A DNA stretch of 56,389 bases from Sphingomonas sp. 32-66-10. GTDB taxonomy: Bacteria; Pseudomonadota; Alphaproteobacteria; Sphingomonadales; Sphingomonadaceae. Both the position numbers and the translations under genes were made by a program. Below, piece after piece: positions 26,293 to 37,844 of this stretch. The notes beneath the pieces are model-generated. The model had not been told where the DNA came from. It did not search any database and was given only the letters and a program-made list of their open reading frames with translations. The stretch covers positions 1 through 56,389 of the forward strand of contig NCEF01000017.1 in the NCBI GenBank assembly GCA_002280565.1. Direction: 5' to 3'. The first letter of the stretch is position 1. Every line of letters begins with the position of its first letter.

Positions 26293-26832
26293 ATGAAGAC
26301 ATTCGCAATCCTGGCGCCGCTGGCGATGTTCGCGCTGGCCGGATGCGGCGACAATGGCGCCCAGGAAAAGGCGGCGGCCGAAGCCAAGGCAAAGGCCGAG
26401 GAACAGCGCAAGGCCCGCGACCTTCAGGACAAGCTGGCGCTCAATGTGCGTTGCTATGCGGCGGTGAAATGGCAGCAGCGGCTGCTCGACAGCCCGTTGC
26501 CAAAGAGCATGGCGGGCGGCGCGGAGCCGTTCCTCACCTATTATCGCGGCATGATCGAAAAGACGCTGGGCGATCAGGTGATCCCGGCCGATCCGCCCAA
26601 GCCGGAATTGTCCAAGGCCAATCTCGACGCCTATCTCGACTGGGCGGTGAAGGATCAGGTCGACACCAACTTCACCAAGGGCGACCGCGCTCAGGCGCAC
26701 GCACAGGTGACGACGTGCCTGCAAAGCGGGGCGGAGTTCGGCGGGGTCGGGCCGATGGCGAAGCTGAACCCGGCGGAGCGGTTCGGCAAGGTGCAGCAGC
26801 TGCGCGGCCTGCTCAGCCAGCTGGGCAACTGA
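26293..26832 (+). CDS. Lipoprotein with coiled-coil N-terminus
   Basis: 179 aa. Signal with lipobox LAGC, then an Ala/Lys/Glu-rich helix (EKAAAEAKAKAEEQRKARDLQDK) followed by a helical domain with two cysteines (NVRCYAAVKW, TTCLQSG). No enzyme motif recognised; probably a periplasmic envelope protein. ATG start. The 161-bp gap to the next gene shows only a weak GGCG/CGCC hairpin near 26951-26963. Confidence 0.72.
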   Translation: MKTFAILAPLAMFALAGCGDNGAQEKAAAEAKAKAEEQRKARDLQDKLALNVRCYAAVKWQQRLLDSPLPKSMAGGAEPFLTYYRGMIEKTLGDQVIPADPPKPELSKANLDAYLDWAVKDQVDTNFTKGDRAQAHAQVTTCLQSGAEFGGVGPMAKLNPAERFGKVQQLRGLLSQLGN

Positions 26833-26993
26833 CGCGGTTATCGGCCGATGCGGCGAATCCCGTATCGGCGGTCTTCCGTTTCGCGGCCAGCCACGCTACC
26901 GCAGCACATTGAGTGGTCGTGGCAACGCGGCCCGTTCATCCCGGGTAAAGGCGCGAAACGCCTTCCAGACGGCCACGTTACAGGAGTCGCAGT

Positions 26994-28016
26994 ATGATTC
27001 GCCGTTCCATCCTGATTGCCAGCACCGCAGTTGTTCTGGTCGTAGCCGGCTGCAGTGGCGGCGATGACGGCGCTACGCCGACCCCGACGCCGACGTCCAC
27101 CGCTTCTCCGTCGCCGTCACCGACCGCGGCGCCGACCTACTCGGCGCTTCCGCTGGCCACGGCGGCCGAGTTCTTCACCGTCAGCGCGGCGATGAGCTAT
27201 ACCGGCGATGCCACCGCCGGTCCGGTGACGCTCGGCGCGGCGGGTACCGACGGCTTCTCGAACCGCGTCCGCCTGGCGCTGCAGAGCACGGCGACGACCG
27301 CTGCGACCACCGAAACCGTGGTGCGTGAGGCATCCGAAGAATCGCGCTTCACCGGTGCCGACCTGCTGACCGTGCCTGCGGCCGGGGTCACCGAATATGT
27401 CTATCGTGAGAGCACTGCGCCGACCACGGCCGGGGCATTCACTCAGCTCGAACTGTACAACAACACGATCCGCAATCCTGCGACCCCGGATACGGCTCCG
27501 GCAGGGTTTCTGACGACCTTCACGCGGTCGAGCTACGCCGCCTGGTGGCGCGGTGACAGCACCGCCGGGGCGAAGCGGATCACCTATGGCACCTTCGGCT
27601 ATCCGACGGTTTCGACCGACCTGCCCACCACCGGCACCGCGACCTACACGACGAACGTTGCGGGTCGTGCGGTGATTTCGCCTGCGGCTGGTGCCAGCTC
27701 GGTCGACAAGCTGACCGGGACGGTGACCGTTTCGGTCAACTATGCGACCGGCCTGGTGACCGTGACGATGGACCTCAGCCGCGTCACTGCAGGCGGCAAC
27801 GTCGCTTATGGCACCTTCACCGGCACCGGCGCGATCCCGGTGGGCAGCACGCAGTTCACCGGCAGCTTCGGCCCGGGCAGCACGGTGGGCGGCACGTTCC
27901 AGGGTGTGGCCTATGGCTCGCAGGCGGCCGAGCTCGGCATCAGCTTCGCGCTCAGCGGCACGGTGGCAGCGGGCGACAGCCGCGCGGTCGGCGTGGTCCT
28001 CGCCAAGAAGAACTGA
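26994..28016 (+). CDS. Thr/Pro-linker lipoprotein with TbpB-like beta-barrel end
   Basis: 340 aa. Signal and lipobox (VVAGCSGGDDG) are followed by a Thr-Pro-Ser linker of repeated PT/SP dipeptides, then a Gly/Thr/Ser-rich beta-strand domain. The C-terminal pattern GGTFQGVAYGSQAAELGISFALSG resembles the barrel end of transferrin-binding-protein-B-like lipoproteins, which in many alphaproteobacteria are surface lipoproteins of unknown ligand. ATG with AGGAG upstream. Followed by a 19-bp palindrome and a bidirectional terminator. Confidence 0.72.
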   Translation: MIRRSILIASTAVVLVVAGCSGGDDGATPTPTPTSTASPSPSPTAAPTYSALPLATAAEFFTVSAAMSYTGDATAGPVTLGAAGTDGFSNRVRLALQSTATTAATTETVVREASEESRFTGADLLTVPAAGVTEYVYRESTAPTTAGAFTQLELYNNTIRNPATPDTAPAGFLTTFTRSSYAAWWRGDSTAGAKRITYGTFGYPTVSTDLPTTGTATYTTNVAGRAVISPAAGASSVDKLTGTVTVSVNYATGLVTVTMDLSRVTAGGNVAYGTFTGTGAIPVGSTQFTGSFGPGSTVGGTFQGVAYGSQAAELGISFALSGTVAAGDSRAVGVVLAKKN

Positions 28017-28032
28017 TGCGCGTGGTGGCTGT

Positions 28033-28051
28033 GATTCAGCTTTGCTGAATC
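28033..28051. repeat. 19-bp palindrome, second copy
   Basis: GATTCAGC, three bases and GCTGAATC; differs at one central base from the copy at 7088-7106. It lies 17 bases past a stop codon and upstream of a stronger terminator. Confidence 0.6.
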
Positions 28052-28079
28052 GCCGCCGAGCCAGCTTGCTGGTTCTAAC

Positions 28080-28111
28080 AAAAAAGGCCGGGGAGACCCG
28101 GCCTTTTTTAT
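28080..28111. terminator. Bidirectional terminator between the lipoprotein gene and pth
   Basis: A-run, GGCCGGG, loop GAGA, CCCGGCC, T-run: the stem continues through the A/T tracts so either strand ends in a T-run. It serves the plus-strand lipoprotein gene and the minus-strand pth, whose stop is at 28118. Confidence 0.92.
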
Positions 28112-28117
28112 GTCCGA

Positions 28118-28690
28118 TCAGGATCGCTGTAGCCGCAGCGCGATGTCGTTCATGAACCGCGCATCGTCGCCCTTGGCCAGCCACTCGGCCTCCGCCGCGA
28201 TTGCGCCAAGCAGATCGCTCAGATCCTCGATCTCCGCCTTGGCGTAATTGCCAAGGACATAGCCAGTGACGCGGTCCTTGTGCCCCGGATGGCCGATGCC
28301 GATCCGCACGCGGCGGAAGTCCGCGCCGATATGCGCGATCGCGCTGCGGATGCCATTCTGACCCGCCGCGCCGCCGCCGCGCTTCACCTTGACCTGAAAC
28401 GGTGCGAGGTCGAGCTCGTCATGGAACACCGTGACCCCTTCCGGCTCCAGCTTGTAGAAGTCGAGCGCCGCGCGGATCGCCCGGCCGCTTTCGTTCATAT
28501 AGGTCGCGGGCTTGAGCAACAGGATCTTGTCGCCGCCGATCCGCCCTTCCTGCAACCAGCCCTGAAATTTCTTCGCGGGCGCGGTAAAGCCATGAACTTC
28601 GGCGATGGCATCGGCCGCCATGAAGCCGACATTGTGCCGGTTCATCGCATAATCGGGGCCGGGATTGCCGAGGCCAACCCAGAGCTGCAT
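28118..28690 (-). CDS. pth: Peptidyl-tRNA hydrolase
   Basis: Releases peptides from drop-off peptidyl-tRNA. GLGNPG near the N-terminus, the catalytic histidine in RHNVGF, KPATYMNESG, HDELDL and RVRIGIGHPG are all in place. 190 aa. One unusual spot: the motif GxxGHNG of E. coli Pth reads GAAGQNG, so the residue aligned with E. coli His113 is Gln (codon CAG). I am unsure how common that is in relatives. Downstream partner of rplY, as in many bacteria. Confidence 0.95.
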   Translation of the reverse strand: MQLWVGLGNPGPDYAMNRHNVGFMAADAIAEVHGFTAPAKKFQGWLQEGRIGGDKILLLKPATYMNESGRAIRAALDFYKLEPEGVTVFHDELDLAPFQVKVKRGGGAAGQNGIRSAIAHIGADFRRVRIGIGHPGHKDRVTGYVLGNYAKAEIEDLSDLLGAIAAEAEWLAKGDDARFMNDIALRLQRS

Positions 28691-28713
28691 CGCATTACCT
28701 TTTCACAAACGAA

Positions 28714-28746
28714 GAGCGCCCCCGCACATGGGGTGCGGGGGCGCTC
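28714..28746 (-). promoter_or_regulatory. Hairpin in the rplY-pth spacer
   Basis: A 14-bp perfect stem (28714-28727 with 28733-28746) and 5-base loop. On the minus strand it is followed by TTCGTTTGTG, not a clean T-run. It could partially terminate or process the rplY transcript before pth. Confidence 0.6.
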
Positions 28747-28775
28747 GTAATCGATCGGCGGATGTCGCGAAAGGC

Positions 28776-29396
28776 TTACTCGCCTTCTGCGGCCTCTTCT
28801 GCGTCCTCAGCCCCTTCGGACTTCAGCGCCGCCGGGGTAGCGATCGTCGCGATGGTGAAGTCGCGGTCGTCGATCGCGCTCGCCACGCCCTTGGGCAGCG
28901 TGACGGCCGAGATGTGCAGCGAATCGCCAAGCTCGAGGCCCTTGAGCGAGATCGTGATCTCGCTCGGGATCTCGGCTGCGTCGCACACCAGCTCCAGCTC
29001 GTGACGGACGATGTTGAGCACGCCGCCCTTCTTGAGGCCGGGCGATGCGTCTTCATCGGCGAACACGACCGGCACCGCGACGGTGACCGTGGTGTGTTCA
29101 CCAATGCGCAGGAAATCGACATGGACCGGGCGTTCGGTCACGACGTCGAGCGACACGTCCTTTGCAATCGTACGGATCGCCTTGCCGCCCAGACCTTCGA
29201 TCATCACGACCGAGTTCATGAAGTGGCCGGTGTGCAGCGCCTTGTACAGCGCGCGCTCATCCAGGTGGATGCTGGTCGGTTCCTGATTGTTGCCGTAGAT
29301 CACGGCGGGGACGCGGCCTTCACGACGCAGCGCCCGGGAGGCTCCCTTGCCAACCCGGTCGCGCGTCTCGGCCGACAGCGTAAGCGTGTCGCTCAT
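28776..29396 (-). CDS. rplY: 50S ribosomal protein L25 (general stress type, Ctc)
   Basis: Binds 5S rRNA. The N-terminal L25 domain shows [24 protein letters not shown]; the C-terminal TL5 domain includes [25 protein letters not shown] and an acidic tail ([13 protein letters not shown]). 206 aa. The start at 29396 (MSDTLTL) is the family N-terminus; the ATG four codons earlier is less likely. Upstream of pth. The 109-bp gap to the next gene shows no other feature. Confidence 0.95.
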   Translation of the reverse strand: MSDTLTLSAETRDRVGKGASRALRREGRVPAVIYGNNQEPTSIHLDERALYKALHTGHFMNSVVMIEGLGGKAIRTIAKDVSLDVVTERPVHVDFLRIGEHTTVTVAVPVVFADEDASPGLKKGGVLNIVRHELELVCDAAEIPSEITISLKGLELGDSLHISAVTLPKGVASAIDDRDFTIATIATPAALKSEGAEDAEEAAEGE

Positions 29397-29505
29397 ATGT
29401 CGTTCCAATGCGCTAGTTGTTTCGTTTCATCGGTCAGGCCTCCAGGGATGACCCTGACCGAAGCGGGCGCCTATAGGCGAGGGGAGGGGTAAAGGCAAGC
29501 TGCGG

Positions 29506-30351
29506 TCAGTACACCACCCGCTCGACCTTGAGGCCCTTCTCGCCAAGCAGCGTCTGCACGCTGCCCTTGCCCGCGAGATGCCCCGCGCCGACCGCGACGA
29601 ACACCGTCCCCGGCTGGCCCATCCGCGCCGCGACCCAGTCGGCGAAGCGGGCGTTGCGTCGCGCGATCAGCGCCTCGGCTACCTCCGGCGACGCCAGCGC
29701 ACCGCGGTTCATCTCTGCCCCCACGCTCTCGGCATCGCCCTTGGCCCAGGCGGCGACGAATTTGTCGAGCCGCGCCTTGGTCCCCGGCAGAGCCTTGACC
29801 GTTTCCTCGAGCATCGCGCTCTGCGCCGCGCCCGACAGGCCGTCGAACAGCATCAGCTGCCCGCGCGCGGATTCCAGCGCCTTGACTGGCTTGCCCGCAT
29901 CCTCCGCCGCCTCGGACAAGTTCGCCTCGACCCCATTGCCGCTGTCATAGCCCGCTTTCTTCACCGCCAGCTGCGCCAGCGTCAGCGCCGCCAGCCACGG
30001 CTCCTGCTTGTCGATTGCGCCCGCCGGCATCCCCAGCTCGCGCGCCGCCGCATCGACCTCCGGCGCAAAGGGCGGGCCGCCGCGCGTGCCGAGCTGTGCG
30101 GTCAGCGCGGCGATCGCCTGCGGATCGGGCTTGGCGATCTCCAGCACCACCTCGTCGCTCGCGTCGAACGCTTCGCGCACGCCTTCATCGAACCAGTGCA
30201 TGCGGGGCTTGAGCACATGGACGGTGCCGAACAGATAGACGGTCGTGTCGCCATCCTTGACCACCCACAAAGCGGGGTCGGCATCCTCCCCGAACAGCGA
30301 ACAGCTGGAGAGCAGCAGGGCGGCGAGGGGGGCGATCAGGCGTTTCAACAT
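29506..30351 (-). CDS. TraB/GumN-family lipoprotein
   Basis: 281 aa. Lipobox LLLSSC, then the family pattern ALWVVKDGDTTVYLFGTVHVLKP with the conserved GTVH, and near the C-terminus RNARFADWVAARMGQPGTVFVAVGAGHLAGKGSVQTLL with the conserved GAGHL. The TraB/Tiki fold is related to metalloproteases; bacterial members are otherwise unknown. ATG 30349-30351. The frame is open far upstream, antisense to glyQ, but the signal peptide fixes the start. Divergent from glyQ. Confidence 0.85.
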   Translation of the reverse strand: MLKRLIAPLAALLLSSCSLFGEDADPALWVVKDGDTTVYLFGTVHVLKPRMHWFDEGVREAFDASDEVVLEIAKPDPQAIAALTAQLGTRGGPPFAPEVDAAARELGMPAGAIDKQEPWLAALTLAQLAVKKAGYDSGNGVEANLSEAAEDAGKPVKALESARGQLMLFDGLSGAAQSAMLEETVKALPGTKARLDKFVAAWAKGDAESVGAEMNRGALASPEVAEALIARRNARFADWVAARMGQPGTVFVAVGAGHLAGKGSVQTLLGEKGLKVERVVY

Positions 30352-30432
30352 GATCGCCCCTTCAAAGACGCCCGCGCCGCCCGCGTCAACCGCAGTTGAC
30401 CGCTCTTCGCCCTTTCGCCAAAGCCCGGCACC

Positions 30433-31326
30433 ATGACCACGCCGCTCAGCTTCCAGGGCATGATCCTGCGCCTCCATGATTATTGGAGCCAGCGCGGCTG
30501 CCTGATCCTTCAGCCCTATGACATGCGCATGGGTGCGGGCACGTTCCACACCGCGACGACGTTGCGCGCGCTCGGCCCGGAGCCGTGGAACGCCGCGTTC
30601 GTCCAGCCATGCCGCCGCCCGACCGACGGCCGCTATGGCGAGAACCCCAACCGGCTGCAGCATTATTACCAGTATCAGGTGATCCTGAAGCCCAGCCCGC
30701 CCGACCTGCAGGAACTGTATCTCGGCAGCCTGACCGCGATCGGCATCGACCCGCTCAAGCACGACATCCGCTTCGTCGAGGATGACTGGGAATCGCCGAC
30801 GCTCGGCGCCTGGGGCCTTGGCTGGGAAGTGTGGTGCGACGGGATGGAGGTGACGCAGTTCACCTATTTCCAGCAGATGGGCGGCTTCGATTGCAAGCCG
30901 GTGGCGGGTGAGCTGACCTACGGCCTCGAACGCCTCGCCATGTATATCCAGAACAAGGACAGCGTGTACGACCTGGCGTTCAACGACGCCGGCGTGACCT
31001 ATGGCGACGTGTTCCTCGAGAACGAGCGCCAGATGTCGAAGTATAATTTCGAAGTCGCGGACACCGACACGCTGTTCGAAGGCTTCCGCAAGGCGATGGC
31101 CGAGTGCGAGAACTGCCTGACCAACAACGTCCCCATCGCCGCCTATGAACAGGCGATCGAGGCGAGCCATTTGTTCAATCTGCTGCAGGCACGCGGCGTC
31201 ATCTCGGTCGCCGAGCGCCAGGCCTATATCGGCCGCGTCCGCGATCTCGCGAAGGGCAGCTGCGAGGCGTATATCGAGCACATGAAACCCGACTGGAGCG
31301 CCAAATATCCGGAGTGGTCGCTGTGA
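30433..31326 (+). CDS. glyQ: Glycyl-tRNA synthetase alpha subunit
   Basis: Catalytic subunit of the bacterial alpha2beta2 glycyl-tRNA synthetase. Class-II motifs and family text are clear: [79 protein letters not shown] and YGLERLAMY. 297 aa. Its TGA overlaps the glyS GTG start (GTGA), coupling the two subunits. No lesion. Confidence 0.97.
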   Translation: MTTPLSFQGMILRLHDYWSQRGCLILQPYDMRMGAGTFHTATTLRALGPEPWNAAFVQPCRRPTDGRYGENPNRLQHYYQYQVILKPSPPDLQELYLGSLTAIGIDPLKHDIRFVEDDWESPTLGAWGLGWEVWCDGMEVTQFTYFQQMGGFDCKPVAGELTYGLERLAMYIQNKDSVYDLAFNDAGVTYGDVFLENERQMSKYNFEVADTDTLFEGFRKAMAECENCLTNNVPIAAYEQAIEASHLFNLLQARGVISVAERQAYIGRVRDLAKGSCEAYIEHMKPDWSAKYPEWSL

Positions 31327-33734
31327 CCGACTTCCTCCTCGAACTCCGCTCCGAAGAAATTCCCGCGCGCATGCAGGACAAGGCGCGGGAGGATCTTGCG
31401 CGCCTGTTCACCGCCGAGCTGGACAAGGCAGGCCTCAAGGCCAGTGCGCTGGTCACCTATGCCACCCCGCGCCGCCTGACGCTGATCGCCCGCGACCTGC
31501 CCGAGCAGACGGCGGCGGTGAGTGAGGAGCTGAAAGGCCCGCCCGCCGATGCGCCCGATGCGGCCATCGACGGTTTCCTGCGCAAGGCCGGGCTGACCCG
31601 CGACGCGCTGGAGACCCGCGACGTGAAGGGCCGCGCGACGTTGTTCGCGGTGATCGACAAGCCCGGCCGCGCGACGGCGGATGTGCTGGCCGAAGCGATC
31701 CCGGGAATCGTCCGCGCCTTTCCCTGGCCCAAGTCGATGCGCTGGGGCGAAGCGTCGCTGAGCACCGAGAGCCTGCGCTGGGTCCGCCCGTTGCAGGGCA
31801 TCGTCGCGTTGCTGGGCGAGCGCGTGGTGGCGTGCGAAGTTGCGGGCGTGCAGTCCGGTGCCGTCACCGTCGGCCACCGCTTCCACTATCCCGACGCGAT
31901 CACGGTTCGGAGCGCCGCGACCTATGTCGAGCAGCTGCGCGACGCCCATGTCATAGTCGACCAGAATGAACGCCGCGCGACCATCGCGGTCGGCGCGAAG
32001 CTGGCGGCGAACAAGGCCGGCCTGACTTTGGTCGAGGACGAAGGGCTGTTGATCGAGAATGCGGGCCTCACCGAATGGCCGGTGCCGCTGCTCGGCCGCT
32101 TCGATGAAGCGTTTCTCGACGTCCCGCCCGAGGTGATTCAGCTCACCGCGCGCGTGAACCAGAAATATTTTGTCTGCACAAATGCTGGGGGCAAGCTGGC
32201 GAATGCCTTTATCTGCACCGCGAACATCGACGCGGCGGATGGCGGCGCGCGGATCGTCGCGGGCAACCAGAAGGTGCTCGCCGCGCGGCTCAGCGATGCG
32301 CGCTTCTTCTACGAAACCGATTTGAAGACGCGGCTGGATGACCTGCATCCGAAGCTCGAAAAGATCGTCTTCCACGAAAAGCTCGGCACCGTCGCCGACA
32401 AGGTCGACCGCGTCGCCAAGCTCGCGCGGTGGTTGGTGGAAGAGGGGATCGTAAAGCCCTCTCCCCTTCAGGGGAGAGGGTTGGGAGAGGGGGCTGACGT
32501 AGCGGCTCCTGCCAATCCCACTGCCCCTCTCCCGCCCTCGCTCCGCTCGGCCACCCTCTCCCCTGAAGGAGAGAGGGAAAAGCTGGCCAACCTCGCCGAT
32601 CGCGCCGCGTGGCTGTGCAAGGCCGACCTCGTCACCGGCATGGTCGGCGAGTTTCCCGAGCTGCAGGGCCTGATGGGTGGCTATTACGCCGCCGCGCAGG
32701 GCGAAGACCCGGCCGTCGCCGCCGCGATCCGCGACCATTACAAGCCGGTCGGGCAGGGCGACCAAGTGCCGACCGCGCCGGTCACGGTGGCGGTGGCGCT
32801 GGCGGATAAGCTGGATACGTTGGGGGCGTTCTTCCTTGTGGATGAAGCGCCGACCGGCTCGAAGGATCCGTTTGCGCTGCGTAGAGCTGCACTCGGCGTA
32901 ATTTCGCTAGTTGCTGCAAACAGGCTGCGAGTTAATCTAGTCGATGCGGTCTTTGCGGTCTGGAATCAACTGGCCAATATTTCGGATGAAGTCTGGAAGC
33001 TGCACCCAATAAAGCTCTGGATCGATAGCGAGATTCAAATTGCCAGCTTAACCAAGAGCCGGGTGGCGCAAGCTAGTATGCGCCATCTCACGAGTTGGTC
33101 GTTCACCGAAACGGCGCGTGCCGACGCGATCTATCTCCCGGCCGTCCGCTTGCTCCAATTTTTCGCCGACCGCCTCAAGGTCCAGCAGCGCGAAGCCGGT
33201 GTCCGCCACGACCTGATCGACGCGGTGTTCGCGCTGGGCGGGGAGGATGATCTCGTCCGCCTGCTCGCGCGCGTCCATGCGCTGCAGGCGTTCATGGCGA
33301 CCGAGGATGGGGCGAATTTGCTCGCGGGGTACAAGCGTGCCGCGAATATCCTGAAGAAGGAAGGCTACACCCAATCCGTCACCCCAGCGAAAGCTGGGGT
33401 CTCGGGAGGCGGAGCGGGGCAGGAGCCGCATGAGGCCCCTGCTTTCGCAGGGGCGACGGCTTCATCTCTATCCTACGCACCCGAACCCGCCGAGGCGGCG
33501 CTGATCGCCGCGCTTGATGCGGCGGAGCCCAAGGCGGCGGCTGCGGTCGAGGCGGAGGACTTCGAAGGGGCGATGGCCGCACTCGCCCTGCTGCGCGTGC
33601 CGATCGACGCGTTCTTCGCGGATGTGACGGTCAACGACAGCGACCCCGCCAAGCGCGCGGCGCGGCTGGCGCTGCTCGCCCGCATGCGCGACGCCGTCCA
33701 CCGCGTGGCGGATTTCGGGAAGATCGAGGGGTAG
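31323..33734 (+). CDS. glyS: Glycyl-tRNA synthetase beta subunit with two in-frame repeat insertions
   Basis: Beta subunit, needed for tRNA-Gly binding and for activity with Gly[15 protein letters not shown] at the N-terminus, [11 protein letters not shown], the [13 protein letters not shown]-like stretch, [38 protein letters not shown] and [20 protein letters not shown] identify it. It is 803 aa, longer than the roughly 700-750 I recall. Two palindromic repeats (32457-32577 and 33376-33459) are read through in frame and add about 40 and 30 residues of repeat-encoded peptide. Residues near 520-580 (32881-33060) are about 49% GC by hand count, well below neighbours. Start is GTG 31323, GGAG upstream. 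Confidence 0.92.
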   Translation: MTDFLLELRSEEIPARMQDKAREDLARLFTAELDKAGLKASALVTYATPRRLTLIARDLPEQTAAVSEELKGPPADAPDAAIDGFLRKAGLTRDALETRDVKGRATLFAVIDKPGRATADVLAEAIPGIVRAFPWPKSMRWGEASLSTESLRWVRPLQGIVALLGERVVACEVAGVQSGAVTVGHRFHYPDAITVRSAATYVEQLRDAHVIVDQNERRATIAVGAKLAANKAGLTLVEDEGLLIENAGLTEWPVPLLGRFDEAFLDVPPEVIQLTARVNQKYFVCTNAGGKLANAFICTANIDAADGGARIVAGNQKVLAARLSDARFFYETDLKTRLDDLHPKLEKIVFHEKLGTVADKVDRVAKLARWLVEEGIVKPSPLQGRGLGEGADVAAPANPTAPLPPSLRSATLSPEGEREKLANLADRAAWLCKADLVTGMVGEFPELQGLMGGYYAAAQGEDPAVAAAIRDHYKPVGQGDQVPTAPVTVAVALADKLDTLGAFFLVDEAPTGSKDPFALRRAALGVISLVAANRLRVNLVDAVFAVWNQLANISDEVWKLHPIKLWIDSEIQIASLTKSRVAQASMRHLTSWSFTETARADAIYLPAVRLLQFFADRLKVQQREAGVRHDLIDAVFALGGEDDLVRLLARVHALQAFMATEDGANLLAGYKRAANILKKEGYTQSVTPAKAGVSGGGAGQEPHEAPAFAGATASSLSYAPEPAEAALIAALDAAEPKAAAAVEAEDFEGAMAALALLRVPIDAFFADVTVNDSDPAKRAARLALLARMRDAVHRVADFGKIEG
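32457..32577. repeat. Palindromic repeat, family B, inside glyS
   Basis: Left hairpin CCCTCTCCCCTTCAGGGGAG... (32457-32480) and right hairpin (32554-32577) are near-palindromic; between them lie CTCGCTCCGCTCGG-type sequence. Related elements are at 33743-33770 and 53638-53747. Read in the glyS frame it encodes [14 protein letters not shown], then [18 protein letters not shown], with no stop codon. It separates conserved GlyS segments VEEGIV and ADRAAWLC. Confidence 0.88.
33376..33459. repeat. Palindromic repeat, family A, inside glyS
   Basis: Arms 33376-33403 and 33432-33459 are near reverse complements of the type at 4215-4325 (ACCCCAGCGAAAGC core). The element spans 84 bases, a multiple of three, and is translated as [13 protein letters not shown], then [10 protein letters not shown]. 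It follows conserved [13 protein letters not shown] and precedes the C-terminal anticodon-binding-like helices. Confidence 0.88.
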
Positions 33735-33742
33735 CTGCTCTC

Positions 33743-33770
33743 AAGCCCCTCCCCTTCAGGGGAGGGGCTT
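33743..33770. repeat. Single family B hairpin after glyS
   Basis: A 28-base palindrome with CCCCTCCCC/GGGGAGGGG arms, 9 bases past the glyS stop. It resembles one hairpin of the family B elements. A second small CCCCC/GGGGG hairpin lies near 33818-33834. The rest of the 163-bp glyS-ppdK gap should hold the ppdK promoter. Confidence 0.75.
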
Positions 33771-33897
33771 AGATTGCCCCCCCGCGCACGGAATTTCACA
33801 CGCCTGTAGCATTTCTTCCCCCTGACAACGGGGGACAAGCCCTTCCCCCTTGTTCGCACCTGCGGTAGGCGCGGCCCAAGTCACGGAAGGGGTTCGA

Positions 33898-36548
<2,651 letters not shown>

Positions 36549-36552
<4 letters not shown>

Positions 36553-37094
36553 GTGCCATGGCGCTGGCCGCGATCCTGATCGAGGCCGTCGCCGCCGCGC
36601 AGATGACGCCAGTCGAGCGCCTGAATGCCGAGCTGTTGGCTGCCCGCACTGCCACCAGCGTGCTTGAGGCGCGCTGCGCCGCACTCGGCCTTGCTGATCC
36701 GCCGCGCGTGCGGGCCGAGGTGAAACGCGGGCGCGTCGTCGCCAGCGCCTCGCCCGCGCGCACGCGACTGAAGGTCGGCAAGGATGAGATGCTCGGCTAT
36801 CGCCGCGTGCGGCTGATGTGCGGGACGCATGTCCTGTCGGAAGCGGTCAATTGGTATGTCGCGAGCCGGTTGACGCCCGAGATGAACGCTGCGCTCGATG
36901 GCGGTGACGTGCCGTTTGGCCGGGTGATTCTGCCCTTGTCGCCGCGCCGCGAGACCTACGCGACCTGGAAGCTGCGCCCCGGCCGGGTGCCGCCAGGCGG
37001 CGTCGTCCTGCGCCATCGCGCCATCGTCCTCGACGGCGAGGGGCGCCCCCTCGCCGCCGTGGTCGAGCAGTATCAGCAGGTGTTGCTGGGCTGA
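36549..37094 (+). CDS. Chorismate lyase-like (UbiC/UTRA fold) protein
   Basis: 181 aa. The pattern YRRVRLMCGTHVLSEAVNWYV, then RLTPEMNAAL, DVPFGRVILPL and VVLRHRAIVLDGEGRPLAAVVEQY is the arrangement I recall for the chorismate-lyase-like family (ligand-binding fold shared with UTRA/DUF98). The N-terminus (ALAAILIEAVAAAQ) could be a signal or a helix. Real UbiC activity is not shown. The GTG start overlaps the ppdK stop (GTGA); ATG 36558 is an alternative. Cotranscribed with ppdK. Confidence 0.6.
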
Positions 37095-37109
37095 ACCTGA
37101 CCCACCGGT

Positions 37110-37757
37110 TCAGTCGTGCGGCCGCGGATCGGCCCGGACATGCGGCGGCAGCCAGTCATTGCTCGGCTGCGGGTCGCTCACGCTTCCTGCTGGCTCGCCT
37201 TGATCATGCGTTCCCGCCGCAGCTGAATCCGCTCCGCCCGCAGCTGCCGGCGCTGGGCTCTCTGCCGCTGGAAAGGTGGCCACGGGTGAAGCCGGGGCGA
37301 CCTCCTCCTGCACGGGGGCAGGCGCTGGGGTGGGATCGACCGGCTGCGCTTCGACCGTGCCCATCGGCAGCGGGGGCGGGGGCGGACCTTCGGGGATCCA
37401 GCTGGCTTCGGGCTCCGGAGCGGGAGCGGGTTCTGCGGCGGCCTTTTGCTCGGCGGCTTCCTGCGCGCGTTCGATCAGCGTGGGCGCGGCGGCAGCTGTG
37501 GCGGCGGCGGCGACGACCGGGGCAGCCGATGGCGCGGGCCGCGAATCGCGCAGTTCGCGCTCAAGGTCGCGGATGCGAATCTGGGCGTTCCACAATTCGC
37601 CCTCATCGCGGTCGCGTGCGCTGGCATAGTTCAGCTCGGCTTCCTCAAGCTGGCGTTTCCATTTCTTGCCGCCCGAACTGCTGGCCAGTCCAAAGAGCCA
37701 ACCGGCGATCAGCGTAAAGCCGAGCGCCGCCCATTCCGTGGGCGTGGTGAACAACAT
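37110..37757 (-). CDS. Membrane-anchored protein with coiled coil and Ala/Pro-rich tail
   Basis: 215 aa. One N-terminal helix (WAALGFTLIAGWLFGLASS), a charged coiled-coil stretch (KRQLEEAELNYASARDRDEGEL, then RIRDLERELRD), and a long Ala/Pro/Glu-rich disordered tail ending DWLPPHVRADPRPHD. No domain recognised. It sits 87 bp downstream of tadC on the same strand and might be in its transcript, but nothing ties it to the pilus. ATG 37757. Confidence 0.65.
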   Translation of the reverse strand: MLFTTPTEWAALGFTLIAGWLFGLASSSGGKKWKRQLEEAELNYASARDRDEGELWNAQIRIRDLERELRDSRPAPSAAPVVAAAATAAAAPTLIERAQEAAEQKAAAEPAPAPEPEASWIPEGPPPPPLPMGTVEAQPVDPTPAPAPVQEEVAPASPVATFPAAESPAPAAAGGADSAAAGTHDQGEPAGSVSDPQPSNDWLPPHVRADPRPHD

Positions 37758-37844
37758 GGTTGCGTCTCCCCATTTCGCGTTCGAAACAGGTTAACCAAAG
37801 CGGAAGCTCAATGCCACCCGCCGAATCGGCGGACGTCGGGAAGT

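Noticed and set aside
30352-31281. Upstream extension of the TraB/GumN frame over glyQ
   Set aside because: The signal peptide and lipobox start at 30351, and the upstream part is antisense to the well-conserved glyQ.
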